A stretch of DNA of 64,000 bases from Actinospineispora spinosispora DSM 44797 (lineage in GTDB: Bacteria > Actinomycetota > Actinomycetes > Mycobacteriales > Pseudonocardiaceae), in the NCBI RefSeq assembly GCF_000429025.1, contig NZ_KE386836.1, forward strand, positions 248,001 to 312,000, given 5' to 3'. Under the pieces are notes generated by a model that ran no database searches, was not told the origin of the DNA, and saw only the letters and a program-made list of their open reading frames with translations. Within the stretch, counting starts at the first letter, position 1, and each line of letters begins with the position of its first letter. Of this stretch, positions 25,545-33,712 are shown piece after piece. The translations under genes and the position numbers were made by a program.

Positions 25545-25582
25545 TTCTCGTCCCCGGCTTGCCATCGGGGTGCAGTGGTTTG

Positions 25583-25740
25583 TCCCCGCTGGCCATCGAG
25601 TGTCTTGGCGTGGTCGGGCGGTATCAACCCCCGGCTTCGCCGGCCTCGCTGGTCTGCGCGGCTGTCCGATGTTCGGGGGCGAGGTTTCAGGGTTGACACC
25701 GCCCGACCACGCCAAGTGCAGGCCAGGATCGCGGGGACGG
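25583..25740. repeat. family C long inverted repeat element, copy C1
   Basis: Two 27-bp arms (25605-25631 and 25691-25717) pair with one mismatch; the arm begins CTTGGCGTGGTCGGGCGGT. An outer CCCCGC / GCGGGG pair and an inner GGCTTCGCC hairpin add to it. The same element is at 45651 and, inverted, at 46217, with different arm bases that still pair. Confidence 0.85.
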
Positions 25741-25838
25741 GGGAGTCTGCGGAGCCAAAGGCGGCCACGGCTGCGCCGCGCCCAGGGGGTGCAGTGCACA
25801 GGTTGGGTGACCACACGGTGCGCGGCGTCGCCCGTTTC

Positions 25839-25904
25839 CATGATCACCACGGCCCCATGGCTGATCTCAGCGCGAAAAACAGCCACCACGCCGTGGTGAT
25901 CATG
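25839..25904. repeat. isolated hairpin with 14-bp perfect arms
   Basis: CATGATCACCACGG (25839-25852) and CCGTGGTGATCATG (25891-25904), with an inner ATGGCTG / CAGCCAC pair. It sits between element C1 and element A4 in a gene-free stretch. Confidence 0.7.
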
Positions 25905-25936
25905 AAAACACCGCGGGATCACGCCACCCACACAGC

Positions 25937-26115
25937 TGGCTCCGCAAGTCTCCCCGCAAGGGGGTTCAGTGCGAAGCACTGCAGAGAACGCAACGGGCGA
26001 AGCAGAACGCGACCAGACAAGCGCGCGCTTGGCGACGAAGGAGCTTGTTTTTCTGGGAGCACCCCAGCGAGCGTTTACGCGAGCCGGGGTGGTCACAGAA
26101 AAACTCCGCGCGAAA
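25937..26115 (+). repeat. family A element, copy A4 (type II left, type I hairpin)
   Basis: The left half matches copies A2 and A6 (GTTCAGTGCGAAGCACTGC) but the right hairpin matches A1/A3/A5: GTTTTTCTG (26047-26055) with CAGAAAAAC (26096-26104). The inner stem is CACCCC / GGGGTG where A1 has TACCCC / GGGGTG, a covarying change. A hybrid copy, evidence that halves recombine. Confidence 0.8.
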
Positions 26116-26121
26116 CAGGCT

Positions 26122-27390
26122 TTAATGCACAGCGCTTCCGGCTTGCCACTGGTCCCAGGTGGGTTCCCAGTCGCCGTAGGTGTCGTAGACGGGGAGCGGG
26201 GGGCCGCCGCTGTTCGTGATCTCGACCACGTCGCCCACGTTGAAGTGGTCGAAGAACCACTTGGCGTTGGCGGGGCTCAGGTTCACGCAGCCGTGGGAGA
26301 CGTTCGAGTCGCCCTGCTGGCCCGTCGACCAGGGTGCCGAGTGGACGAACTCGCCGTCGTTGGAGATGCGGACGTCCTGGTCGACCTTCTCCTTGTAGTA
26401 GCCGGCCTGACCTTCGCAGACGCCGTAGGTGCAGGAGTCCATGGTCATCGTCGGCTGCTTGTCGGACACGATGTGCGGGCCGACGTGGGACGGGTACTTC
26501 GCCGAGCCGAGGCTGATCGGCATCGTCTTGACCAGGTTGCCGTTCTGGTAGATGTTCATCGTCTCGGACTTGCCGTCGGCCTTGGCGATCCACGAGTCGT
26601 GCACCTTGACCGTCTCGGACCGGTTGGTCTCGCCGAAGGTGCCCTTGCCCAGGTCGACGCCGAACATGTTGGCGGTCAGGTTGATCGTCGTGTTCGGCTG
26701 CCAGTAGACCTGCGGGCGGTAGTGGACCTCGCTCGGCGAGATCCAGTACCAGCCGCCTGCCTGCTCCGGACTGCTCGTCACGGTCAGCGCCTTCTCCGCC
26801 GCGGCCTTGTCGGTCACCGGGTGGTCGAACTTCACCACCAGCGGCTGGCCGACGCCGACGTTGTTCTGGCTGGGCGCGGGGATGAACGACGGGTACGCCT
26901 GGATCGCGGGCTTGATCGTGGTGATCGTGCCGGTCTGGTGCACGACCTGGTGGTCGGGGCCGATCGCGGTGGCGTCGATCTGGTAGCTGTCGGCGTAGCT
27001 GAGCCCGACCGTGGTGCCCCAGCTGGCCGAGTCGGCGGCCAGCTGGCCGTCGATCTTCTTGCCGGTCTTCGTGTCGGTGACCTGGACGTTCTGCAGCGTG
27101 CCGTGCTGGACGGCGACGTTGATCGGGGTCGCCGGGTTGATCGGGGTGGTCGTACCGGACTGGATCGCCACGACGGCCTGCGGTGGCGGCGGTGCCTCGG
27201 GCTTGTCCGCCAGTGTGCTGCTCACCGCGCCGGGCCCACTCGTCGCGGTGATCAGGGCGACGACCGCAACCAGGATCGAGGCCGCACCCAGACCGCGATG
27301 GGCCCATCGGGGTGCGACGTCCGGTCGACCAGGAGGTGGTGCTCCGCCTGATTGACCGGATCGGTTCAGGAGTCCGGCGCCACTGCTCAT
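26122..27390 (-). CDS. L,D-transpeptidase (Ldt), Ig-domain type
   Basis: A 422-residue cell-wall enzyme that makes 3-3 peptidoglycan cross-links. One N-terminal hydrophobic segment (about residues 34-54) anchors or exports it; no lipobox Cys is present. Two bacterial Ig-like domains follow (residues ~70-250), then the YkuD catalytic domain with HSAPWSTGQQ and SHGCVNLS, the signature with nucleophilic Cys and catalytic His. DSCTYGVCEG gives an extra Cys pair, perhaps a disulfide. This layout matches mycobacterial LdtMt2-like enzymes. ATG 27390 has a GGAGA-type RBS. Its 3' end abuts repeat A4. Confidence 0.92.
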   Translation of the reverse strand: MSSGAGLLNRSGQSGGAPPPGRPDVAPRWAHRGLGAASILVAVVALITATSGPGAVSSTLADKPEAPPPPQAVVAIQSGTTTPINPATPINVAVQHGTLQNVQVTDTKTGKKIDGQLAADSASWGTTVGLSYADSYQIDATAIGPDHQVVHQTGTITTIKPAIQAYPSFIPAPSQNNVGVGQPLVVKFDHPVTDKAAAEKALTVTSSPEQAGGWYWISPSEVHYRPQVYWQPNTTINLTANMFGVDLGKGTFGETNRSETVKVHDSWIAKADGKSETMNIYQNGNLVKTMPISLGSAKYPSHVGPHIVSDKQPTMTMDSCTYGVCEGQAGYYKEKVDQDVRISNDGEFVHSAPWSTGQQGDSNVSHGCVNLSPANAKWFFDHFNVGDVVEITNSGGPPLPVYDTYGDWEPTWDQWQAGSAVH

Positions 27391-27571
27391 CTTCGTCCGT
27401 AGTCTCCCCGCGATTCGAGTGCTCCGGCTCGCACCGGCCACACCCCATCATCACCCTTCCCGGGCATGGCGCGCGACACGGGGGGTCACAGTTCACCACC
27501 CTCGAACGGGGCTGTGACCAGCCTGAGAGTGTTCTGTGAATTCAGGTTGCGGAGTCGTCGGCCGACCCTGA

Positions 27572-28717
27572 TCAGTCGACGCCGCCGCGCTTGACCAGCT
27601 GCGCGGCGATGACGTTGCGCTGAATCTCGTTGGTGCCCTCGCCCACGATCATCAGTGGTGCGTCCCGGAAGTACCGCTCCACGTCGAACTCGGTCGAGTA
27701 GCCGTAGCCGCCGTGGATGCGGACCGCGTTGAGCGCGATCTCCATGGCCACCTCGGAGGCGAACAGCTTCGCCATGCCTGCCTCCATGTCGACCCGCTCG
27801 CCCGCCTCGGCCTTGCGGGCCGCGAGCAGGATCAGCTCGCGCGCCGCGGTCCACTTGGTCGCCATGTCCGCCAGGTAGTTGCCGATCGACTGGTGCTGCC
27901 AGATCGGTTTGCCGAAGCTCTCCCGTTCCTGGGCGTAGCGCAGCGCATCGTCCAGCGCGGCCCGGCCGACGCCGAGCGCGCGGGACGCCACCTGGATACG
28001 GCCCGTCTCCAGGCCCTTCATCATCTGGGCGAAACCCTTGCCCTCGGTGCCGCCGAGCAGCGTGTCGGTGGGCACGCGCATGTCGTCGAACGACAGCTCG
28101 CAGCTCTCCACACCCTTGTAGCCCAGCTTCGGCAGGTCGCGGGACACCGTGAGGCCGGGGCCGTGCTCGACCAGCAGGATCGACACGCCCCGGTGCTTCG
28201 GCTCGGCGCTCGGGTCGGTCTTGCACATGAGCGCGATCAGCTGGGAACGCCGCGAGTTGGTGATCCATGTCTTCGACCCGTTGACGACGTAGTGCTCGCC
28301 GTCGCGGCGCGCGTTCGTGGTCATCGCCTGCAGATCGGAGCCGCCGCCGGGCTCGGTGAGCGCCATCGTCGCCCGGATCTCGCCGGTCGCCATCTTCGGC
28401 AGATAGCGGTCCTTCTGCTCGTCGGTGCCGAAGTGCAGCAGCAGCTTCGACACGACGGTGTGCCCGCCCATCGCGCCGGCCAGGCTCATCCAGCCGCGCG
28501 CCAGCTCCGCGGTGACCATCGCGTAGCAGGGCATCGACACCGGAGCCTCACCCCATGGCTCCGGGATGGCCAGCCCGAAGATACCCAGCTGCTTCATCTG
28601 CTCGATGAGCTTCTCGGGATAGGTGTTGCCGTGTTCCAGCTCCCGGGCGACCGGCCGAACCTCGCGGTCGACGAACGCGCGAACGGTGTCGACGACGGCT
28701 TGTTCCTCTGAGTTCAT
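27572..28717 (-). CDS. acyl-CoA dehydrogenase
   Basis: A 381-residue FAD-linked acyl-CoA dehydrogenase. Landmarks: ATMALTEPGGGSDLQAM, where the signature A-L-T-E-P is typical; NGSKTWITNS, the FAD-loop; and a C-terminal arginine-containing helix followed by MIVGEGTNEIQRNVIA, with EGTNEIQ near the active site (catalytic Glu probably in the EGTNE region, as in medium/short-chain members). Substrate length not assigned. ATG 28717 follows GGAACGA; the open frame continues through a repeat that is not coding. Monocistronic or read through to the Ldt gene 182 bases downstream. Confidence 0.92.
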   Translation of the reverse strand: MNSEEQAVVDTVRAFVDREVRPVARELEHGNTYPEKLIEQMKQLGIFGLAIPEPWGEAPVSMPCYAMVTAELARGWMSLAGAMGGHTVVSKLLLHFGTDEQKDRYLPKMATGEIRATMALTEPGGGSDLQAMTTNARRDGEHYVVNGSKTWITNSRRSQLIALMCKTDPSAEPKHRGVSILLVEHGPGLTVSRDLPKLGYKGVESCELSFDDMRVPTDTLLGGTEGKGFAQMMKGLETGRIQVASRALGVGRAALDDALRYAQERESFGKPIWQHQSIGNYLADMATKWTAARELILLAARKAEAGERVDMEAGMAKLFASEVAMEIALNAVRIHGGYGYSTEFDVERYFRDAPLMIVGEGTNEIQRNVIAAQLVKRGGVD

Positions 28718-28734
28718 GGCTCGTTCCTTTGGGC

Positions 28735-28935
28735 CTGTTTCGCGCGGAGTTTTTCTGTGACCACCCCCTCGGCTTCGCCGTCGGGGGTACTCCCAGAAAA
28801 ACAAGCCTCGTTCCTCGGCTGAGCGCGCGCTTGTTGTCACGCTGGGAGCCGCCGTTCGGCTGGGGAGCCTGGGTGCGGACATTCAGTACGCCGGCCTTCG
28901 CCGGAACTCCTTCTCCAGACTCGCGGAGCCGACTT
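28735..28935 (-). repeat. family A element, copy A5 (leader of acyl-CoA dehydrogenase)
   Basis: In minus orientation: type I left half, then the two-tier hairpin (28749-28757 with 28794-28802) with an inner CGGCGAAGCCG loop hairpin, then the conserved tail CTCCGCGCGAAACAGGCCC, ending 15-20 bases before the acyl-CoA dehydrogenase start. The hairpin would lie in that gene's leader if transcription starts upstream. Confidence 0.8.
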
Positions 28936-29019
28936 TGCCGTGGTCGGCTTTGCTGTTGCTGGCCTTGCTGTGGTTGCGTTCGGGGCTCTGCTTCTGGATG
29001 TCACGCGCAGCTTAAGAGC

Positions 29020-29125
29020 TTTGCGCGAGTCGGGCTTCTCAGCACACCGAGTCGGTCGTTTTGGCATGAAGTCGTGTGCTGGATTCCCGACTTGGTGTGC
29101 TCGCGTGCCCGACTCGCGGGGACGG
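29020..29125. repeat. family B array (B3)
   Basis: Degenerate GACTCGC / GCGAGTCGG units (GCGAGTCGGGCTTCTCAGC, CCCGACTTGGTGTGCTCGC, CCCGACTCGC) next to the 3' end of the aminotransferase gene. Less regular than the other arrays but clearly related. Confidence 0.65.
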
Positions 29126-29127
29126 GG

Positions 29128-30378
29128 TCAGACCTGGTCCAGGCCTGCCTTGAAGGCGTCCAGGAGCTGGTCGAGGTTGGCCTCGGTTGCCGTCAGGGGC
29201 GGGGAGACGCCCACCGAGGTGACCATCGGGCGGACCAGGACGCCGTGCTCGCGTACCGCGTCCGCCACCTTGCCGGGCAGGCCGGGGGTCGCCTCGAGGC
29301 GGTCGGGAGCCAGCTCCAGAGCGGCCAGGAAACCGGTGCCACCTCGGACCTGGGAGACCATCGGATGGTCGGCCAGGGTCTGGAGACGCTCCAGCAGAGG
29401 ACCCTCCAGCTGCAGTGCCCGGTCGAGCAGGCCCTCCCGCTCCATCAGGGCGATGTTGGCGATGCCCGCCGCGCAGGCGGCGGGGTGACCGGCGTAGGTC
29501 TGGCCGTGGCGGAACGGGGCGCCGGGCGCGTCCCAGAAGGGGGCGGCGACCTGGCCGGACGCGACCACACCGCCGAGCGGCTGGTGACCGCTCGTGATGC
29601 CCTTGGCGAACACCGCAAGGTCCGGGCGGATGCCGAAGCGCTCGATGCCGAACCAGTTGCCCAGCCTGCCGAAACCGCAGATCACCGCGTCCGCGATGAA
29701 CAGCACGCCGTGACGGCGGCACACGTCCGCACAGGCCTCCAGATAACCGGGAGCCGGCGGGATGACACCGCCCGCGCCGATCACCGGCTCGGCGAAGAAC
29801 GCCGCGACCCGCTCGGGGCCGACGTCCACGATGGTCTTCTCCACCGACGTCGCGTCGTCGTGCGAGACCTGCAGCACGTCGGGGACGAACGGGCCGCTGA
29901 TCCGGTTCGCCGGGATGCCGGCCAGCGAGGTCCCCAGGCCGTGGGTGCCGTGGTAGGAGTGGTCGCGGGACAGCAGGATCGTGCGTTCCGGCTGGCCGGT
30001 GGCCGCGAAGTGCGCCCTGGCGATCTTCGCGGCGGTGTCGATCGAGTCGCCGCCGCCGCTGGTGAAGAACACCTTCGCGTCGTCGATCGGCGCACGGTCG
30101 GCGACCAGCTGCGCCAGCTCGAGGGCCGGCTCGTTCGCGAAGTCACCGAAGATCTGGTACGCGTCGAGCTTCATGAGTTGCGCGGCGACCGCCTCGACGA
30201 TCTCGGTGCGGCCGTGCCCGGCGTTCGAGTACCAGAGCGCGGCGGTCGCGTCGAAGTAGCGGGTGCCCGCGTCGTCCCACACCCAGACGTCCTTCGCGCG
30301 GGTGATCGTCAGCTTCTTGCTGCGGACCTGGGGCATCGAGGCGAACGGGTGCCAAAGCGGGTTCTCTGCGCGGCTCAC
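29128..30378 (-). CDS. class III aminotransferase (beta-alanine/omega-amino-acid:pyruvate type)
   Basis: A 416-residue PLP enzyme. N-terminal WHPFASMPQV and ALWYSNAGHGR are typical of the omega-amino-acid group. The PLP-binding motif is in FFTSGGGDSIDTAAK (phosphate loop) and LFIADAVICGFGR (Asp), with the catalytic Lys in VFAKGITSGHQPLGG. The usual DEVxTGFGR reads DAVICGFGR, so Glu is replaced by Ala next to the PLP-contact Asp. Likely catalyses amine transfer to pyruvate or 2-oxoglutarate. GTG 30378 is the start. Divergent from a PucR-type regulator with 82 bases between. Confidence 0.88.
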   Translation of the reverse strand: MSRAENPLWHPFASMPQVRSKKLTITRAKDVWVWDDAGTRYFDATAALWYSNAGHGRTEIVEAVAAQLMKLDAYQIFGDFANEPALELAQLVADRAPIDDAKVFFTSGGGDSIDTAAKIARAHFAATGQPERTILLSRDHSYHGTHGLGTSLAGIPANRISGPFVPDVLQVSHDDATSVEKTIVDVGPERVAAFFAEPVIGAGGVIPPAPGYLEACADVCRRHGVLFIADAVICGFGRLGNWFGIERFGIRPDLAVFAKGITSGHQPLGGVVASGQVAAPFWDAPGAPFRHGQTYAGHPAACAAGIANIALMEREGLLDRALQLEGPLLERLQTLADHPMVSQVRGGTGFLAALELAPDRLEATPGLPGKVADAVREHGVLVRPMVTSVGVSPPLTATEANLDQLLDAFKAGLDQV

Positions 30379-30460
30379 GAACCGACCGTAACGGCGATAG
30401 CCTGGCCGAAGAAATGATTGATTCCGAAACAAGGCTGCCGACGGGCAGTGGCTTTCTCCA

Positions 30461-31951
30461 ATGCCGGAGGTGCCGGTGATCCTCGACGAGGTGTTCGGGC
30501 ACCGCGAGTTCGGGTTACGACCGCTGGTCAGCAACGCTCACACGGCGCGGCGCACCGTGCTCGGCGCGCACGTCGTCGAGGCACCGAACCCGTCGCGCTG
30601 GGTGCCGCCGCAATGGGTCGTGCTGACCACCGGTATCCGGCTGCTTGGCGACGAGGCCGCGCAGCGCGGGCTCATCGCCGAGCTGGCCGAGAGCGGCGCG
30701 GTGGCGCTGGGGTTCGGTGTGCGGATCGTGTTCGAGGACGTGCCGCCCGCGCTGCTGGACGAGGCGCGCAGGAGGGACTTCCCGGTGTTCGAGGTGCCCG
30801 AGGAGACGCCGTTCCGGGAGATCGTGCGGGCGGTCGACGAGGCGGTGCTGTCCCAGGACCTGCGTGCGTTCCGCCGGTCGGCCGTCATCACCGACACCCT
30901 GGTCAGGGCGCTCGGGGAGCCCGAACCGGAGACCGCGCTGGTCGGCGGGCTGGCCCGGCTGCTGCACTGCGGGAGCTCACTGCACCACACCGACGGGACC
31001 GCGGTGTTCAGCTCCACCTCGACGGTCGAGGCGACACGTCGATGGCGACGGCTGGCGCGCGTGGAGCTGACCGGGCCGCCGGTCGAGGTCGTCGACGAGG
31101 ACGGGCTGTTCGCCACGGCGGTGACCGTGGACGGCGAGGTCCTGTTCTGGGTGCTGCTGGAGGTGTCCCGGGGGTCGCTCGCGGTGCCGCTCATCCTGCG
31201 AGCGCTGATCATGGTCGGGAAGCTCCTGGAGGGCGTCGCGCGGGTCCGCGCCGGTGAGGTGACGGCGCGGCGGATGGCCGGTCAGGAGCTGCTGGCGCGG
31301 CTGCTGGGTCCGGCCTCGGAGGATGAGCCGAGGGACCGGGCGCGGACGCTGGGCATCGATCTCGACGAGCCGGCCCGGGTGCTCGCGCTGAGCTGTGCCG
31401 AACCGGCCGACGCGCTCGTCACGGCACGCCAGCTGCTCACCGTCCGACGGGTACCGCACTTGCTGACCTGCGTCGATGACCGTCTGATGGTCTGGTCACC
31501 GTCGGCGGACCTCGCCGAGCAGCTGCGTGAGGCCACCGGGGCCGAGGCGGTCGGCGTCGGCCGGGAATCGACCGGACCGGACGGCGTGCGTACCTCCGGC
31601 GCGGACGCGGTGCTGGCACTGGCCAGGGCACGGCTGCTGCCCGGCGAACCGATCGCCCGCTACGACGAGCTGGGCCTGCTGGAATGGCTCGTGCTCGACT
31701 CCGGGGTGGACCGGGTCGCGGCGCGGGCGGCCGACGTGCTGGCGCCGTTGAACGGCCAGGAGTTCCTGATCGAGACGCTGCGGCACTACCTGGGGACGTC
31801 GCTCAGCGTCCCGGCGACGGCCCGCGCGTTGCACGTCCACGAGAACAGCGTGCGCCACCGCCTGGAGCGAATCCGCACCCTCCTGGGCCGCGACCTGCGA
31901 GCGGCCCCGGTCCTGGCCGAGATCTACCTGTCCCTCCTGCTCACCTCGTGA
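30461..31951 (+). CDS. PucR family transcriptional regulator
   Basis: A 496-residue regulator. The N-terminal PucR domain (1-120) is seen in LTTGIRLLGDEAAQRGLIAE and GFGVRIVFEDVPPALLDEAR. A central GAF-like or GGDEF-related segment follows (130-300). The C-terminal HTH_30 domain (420-490) contains LRHYLGTSLSVPATARAL and VHENSVRHRLERIRTLLGRD, the DNA-binding helix. PucR proteins sense amines, purines or amino-acid derivatives. It lies between an aminotransferase (divergent) and the pxpABC-accBC operon (convergent), so its effector could be an amino-acid-type compound (inference). Stop inside palindrome P7. Confidence 0.9.
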   Translation: MPEVPVILDEVFGHREFGLRPLVSNAHTARRTVLGAHVVEAPNPSRWVPPQWVVLTTGIRLLGDEAAQRGLIAELAESGAVALGFGVRIVFEDVPPALLDEARRRDFPVFEVPEETPFREIVRAVDEAVLSQDLRAFRRSAVITDTLVRALGEPEPETALVGGLARLLHCGSSLHHTDGTAVFSSTSTVEATRRWRRLARVELTGPPVEVVDEDGLFATAVTVDGEVLFWVLLEVSRGSLAVPLILRALIMVGKLLEGVARVRAGEVTARRMAGQELLARLLGPASEDEPRDRARTLGIDLDEPARVLALSCAEPADALVTARQLLTVRRVPHLLTCVDDRLMVWSPSADLAEQLREATGAEAVGVGRESTGPDGVRTSGADAVLALARARLLPGEPIARYDELGLLEWLVLDSGVDRVAARAADVLAPLNGQEFLIETLRHYLGTSLSVPATARALHVHENSVRHRLERIRTLLGRDLRAAPVLAEIYLSLLLTS

Positions 31952-31989
31952 GTGTTGAGTATGGCTATAGCCATACTCAACACTCACGA
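31946..31989. terminator. family P palindrome P7 (perfect 44 bp)
   Basis: A perfect 22+22-bp palindrome, TCGTGAGTGTTGAGTATGGC on the left arm. The PucR stop (31949-31951) and the accC stop (31984-31986) are its two terminal TGA triplets. Confidence 0.9.
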
Positions 31990-33333
31990 TCCTGGGTTCA
32001 GGAAGTGTTCCAGGGAGGTCGTGGTGAAGGTGGCGGCGCGGAAGTCGTCCCAGGCGACGATCCGGCGGTGCAGGTCCCTGGTCGACGCGACGCCCTCCAC
32101 GGTCAGCTCGGACAGCGCGCGGTCGGCCCTGGCCAGCGCTGTGTTGCGGTCCGGAGCCCACACCATGAGCTTGGCCAGCAGCGAGTCGTAGTACGGCGGG
32201 ATGGCCTTGCCGGTCTCGAACCCGGTGTCGACCCGCACCCCGGGACCGGACGGCAGCCGCAGCAGCGACAGCGTGCCCGGCGAGGGGAAGAAGCCGCGTT
32301 CCGGGTCCTCGGCGTTGATCCGGAACTCGATCGCGGTTCCCCGTGTGTCCAGCTCCTCCTGCGCGAAGCCGACCGTGCCGCCGCCCGCGATGCGCAGCTG
32401 AGCCGCGACCAGGTCGACCCCGGTGACCAGCTCGGTGACCCCGTGCTCCACCTGGATCCGGGCGTTGACCTCGATGAAGTAGAACGACCAGTCCCGAGGG
32501 TCGACGAGGAACTCGACGGTCCCCGCGCCGACATAGCCGACCTCACCCGCCAGCCGCACCGCCGCCGCACCCAGTTCGGCGCGCGGCTGGTCGGGCAGCC
32601 CGGGGGCCGGAGCCTCCTCGACGAGCTTCTGCCGCCTGCGCTGCAGCGAGCATTCCCGCTCGCCCAGGTGCACCGCGTTCCCCTCGCCGTCGGCGAGGAT
32701 CTGAATCTCCACGTGCCGCGCCGGATCGATGAGCTTCTCGACGAACAGCCCGCCGTCACCGAACGCGCCCTGCGCCTCGCGGGAGGCCTCCTTGAACGCC
32801 CCGACCAGCTCGTCGTCGGCATCGACGCGCCGGATGCCGCGCCCACCGCCACCGGCCGCGGCCTTGAGCAGCACCGGGAAACCGACGTCCTTCGCGTAGC
32901 GCAGCGCCTCCTCGGCGTCGTCCAACCGGTCGCTGCCCGGCACCACAGGCACGGTGGCGTTACGCGCCGCGACCCGCGCCGACACCTTGTCCCCGACCCG
33001 CTCGATCACCTCGGCGGACGGCCCGACGAACGCGATCCCGGCGTCCGTGCAGGCCCGCGCGAGCCGGGGGTTCTCGGACAGGAAACCGTAGCCGGGATGG
33101 ACCGCGTCGCAGCCGCTTGCGCGTGCGGCCTCGACGACCTTGGCGACGTCCAGATAGCTGTTCTTCGCCTGCGCCGGCCCGATCGGAACCGACTCGTCGG
33201 CCAGCTCGACGTGCAACGCCTCGGAGTCCGCATCGGAGTACACCGCGACCGACGTGATCCCCAGGTCGCGGCAGGCCCGGATCACCCGGACCGCGATCTC
33301 ACCCCGGTTGGCGACCAGCACCCTGCCCAGCAT
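31984..33333 (-). CDS. biotin carboxylase (AccC-like)
   Basis: A 449-residue ATP-grasp biotin carboxylase. Landmarks: MLGRVLVANRGEIAVRVIRA, LLKAAAGGGGRGIRRV (glycine-rich ATP loop), ERECSLQRRRQKLVEEAPAP, and FIEVNARIQVEHGVTELVTG, where the usual VEHPVTE has Gly for Pro. It carboxylates biotin on the carrier protein. ATG 33333 overlaps the stop of the accB-like gene by 3 bases. Its stop is inside P7. As the last gene of the pxpABC-accBC operon, it likely charges the biotin for a PxpBC-type transferase. Confidence 0.93.
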   Translation of the reverse strand: MLGRVLVANRGEIAVRVIRACRDLGITSVAVYSDADSEALHVELADESVPIGPAQAKNSYLDVAKVVEAARASGCDAVHPGYGFLSENPRLARACTDAGIAFVGPSAEVIERVGDKVSARVAARNATVPVVPGSDRLDDAEEALRYAKDVGFPVLLKAAAGGGGRGIRRVDADDELVGAFKEASREAQGAFGDGGLFVEKLIDPARHVEIQILADGEGNAVHLGERECSLQRRRQKLVEEAPAPGLPDQPRAELGAAAVRLAGEVGYVGAGTVEFLVDPRDWSFYFIEVNARIQVEHGVTELVTGVDLVAAQLRIAGGGTVGFAQEELDTRGTAIEFRINAEDPERGFFPSPGTLSLLRLPSGPGVRVDTGFETGKAIPPYYDSLLAKLMVWAPDRNTALARADRALSELTVEGVASTRDLHRRIVAWDDFRAATFTTTSLEHFLNPGS

Positions 33334-33569
33334 CAGGTCAGTCTCAACAGCGGCTGGCCCGCGTCCACCGAGGTCTCGTTCTCCACCAGGAACTCGGCGA
33401 CCGTGCCGCCCTGCTCGGCGCGGATCTCCTGGAACATCTTCATGACCTCGATGACCCCGATCACCGTATCCGCTTCGATCGTGTCGGACTCGGTGACGAA
33501 CGGGTCGGAGTCGGGGTCGGGGCGTCGGTAGAACACGCCGGGGAAGGGGGCTTGCACGGTGTGCGCCAT
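33333..33569 (-). CDS. biotin carboxyl carrier protein (AccB-like)
   Basis: A 78-residue single-domain biotinyl carrier. VIEVMKMFQEI holds the biotin-attachment Lys in the EVMKM motif; the flanking GGTVAEFLVENETSV and PLLRLT match the hammerhead. It lacks the N-terminal Ala/Pro-rich extension of acetyl-CoA carboxylase AccB. ATG 33569 has AGGAG five bases upstream. The C-terminal stop overlaps the accC start, so they are coupled. It follows a long palindrome separating it from the pxp genes. Confidence 0.93.
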   Translation of the reverse strand: MAHTVQAPFPGVFYRRPDPDSDPFVTESDTIEADTVIGVIEVMKMFQEIRAEQGGTVAEFLVENETSVDAGQPLLRLT

Positions 33570-33591
33570 GTGTGCTCCTTGCGTCTAGTAC

Positions 33592-33712
33592 CCGTGAGTG
33601 CTGAGTGGTCCCATAGCACCACTTGCCACTCACGACTAAAAGCGTGTCGTGAGTGGCAAGTGGTGCTACGCCTTCGGCGCCGCTTCGCGGTGGAACCACT
33701 CAGCACTCACGG
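33592..33712. repeat. nested family P palindrome P8 inside the pxp operon
   Basis: Two GTGAGTG palindromes nested: outer arms CCGTGAGTGCTGAGTGGT / ACCACTCAGCACTCACGG, inner 22-bp arms beginning AGCACCACTTGCCACTC. Inner arms alone, or outer with inner, can pair. The pxpC stop (33700-33702) is in the right outer arm. It lies between co-directional pxpC and accB, so it probably tunes read-through within the operon. Confidence 0.8.

Noticed and set aside
25969..27351. Long plus-strand frame antisense to the L,D-transpeptidase gene
   Set aside because: Starts in repeat A4 and has Arg/Val/Asp-rich shadow composition; the minus-strand frame has an Ig + YkuD catalytic domain with SHGC motif.
28718..28882. 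N-terminal extension of the acyl-CoA dehydrogenase through element A5
   Set aside because: The extra residues (GLFFWEYPRR type) are translations of the repeat and recur at other copies; ATG 28717 has an RBS and the family's usual start.
31684..33531. 615-codon plus-strand frame over accC
   Set aside because: A shadow of the minus-strand biotin carboxylase, which has full catalytic motifs; high GC keeps the opposite frame open.
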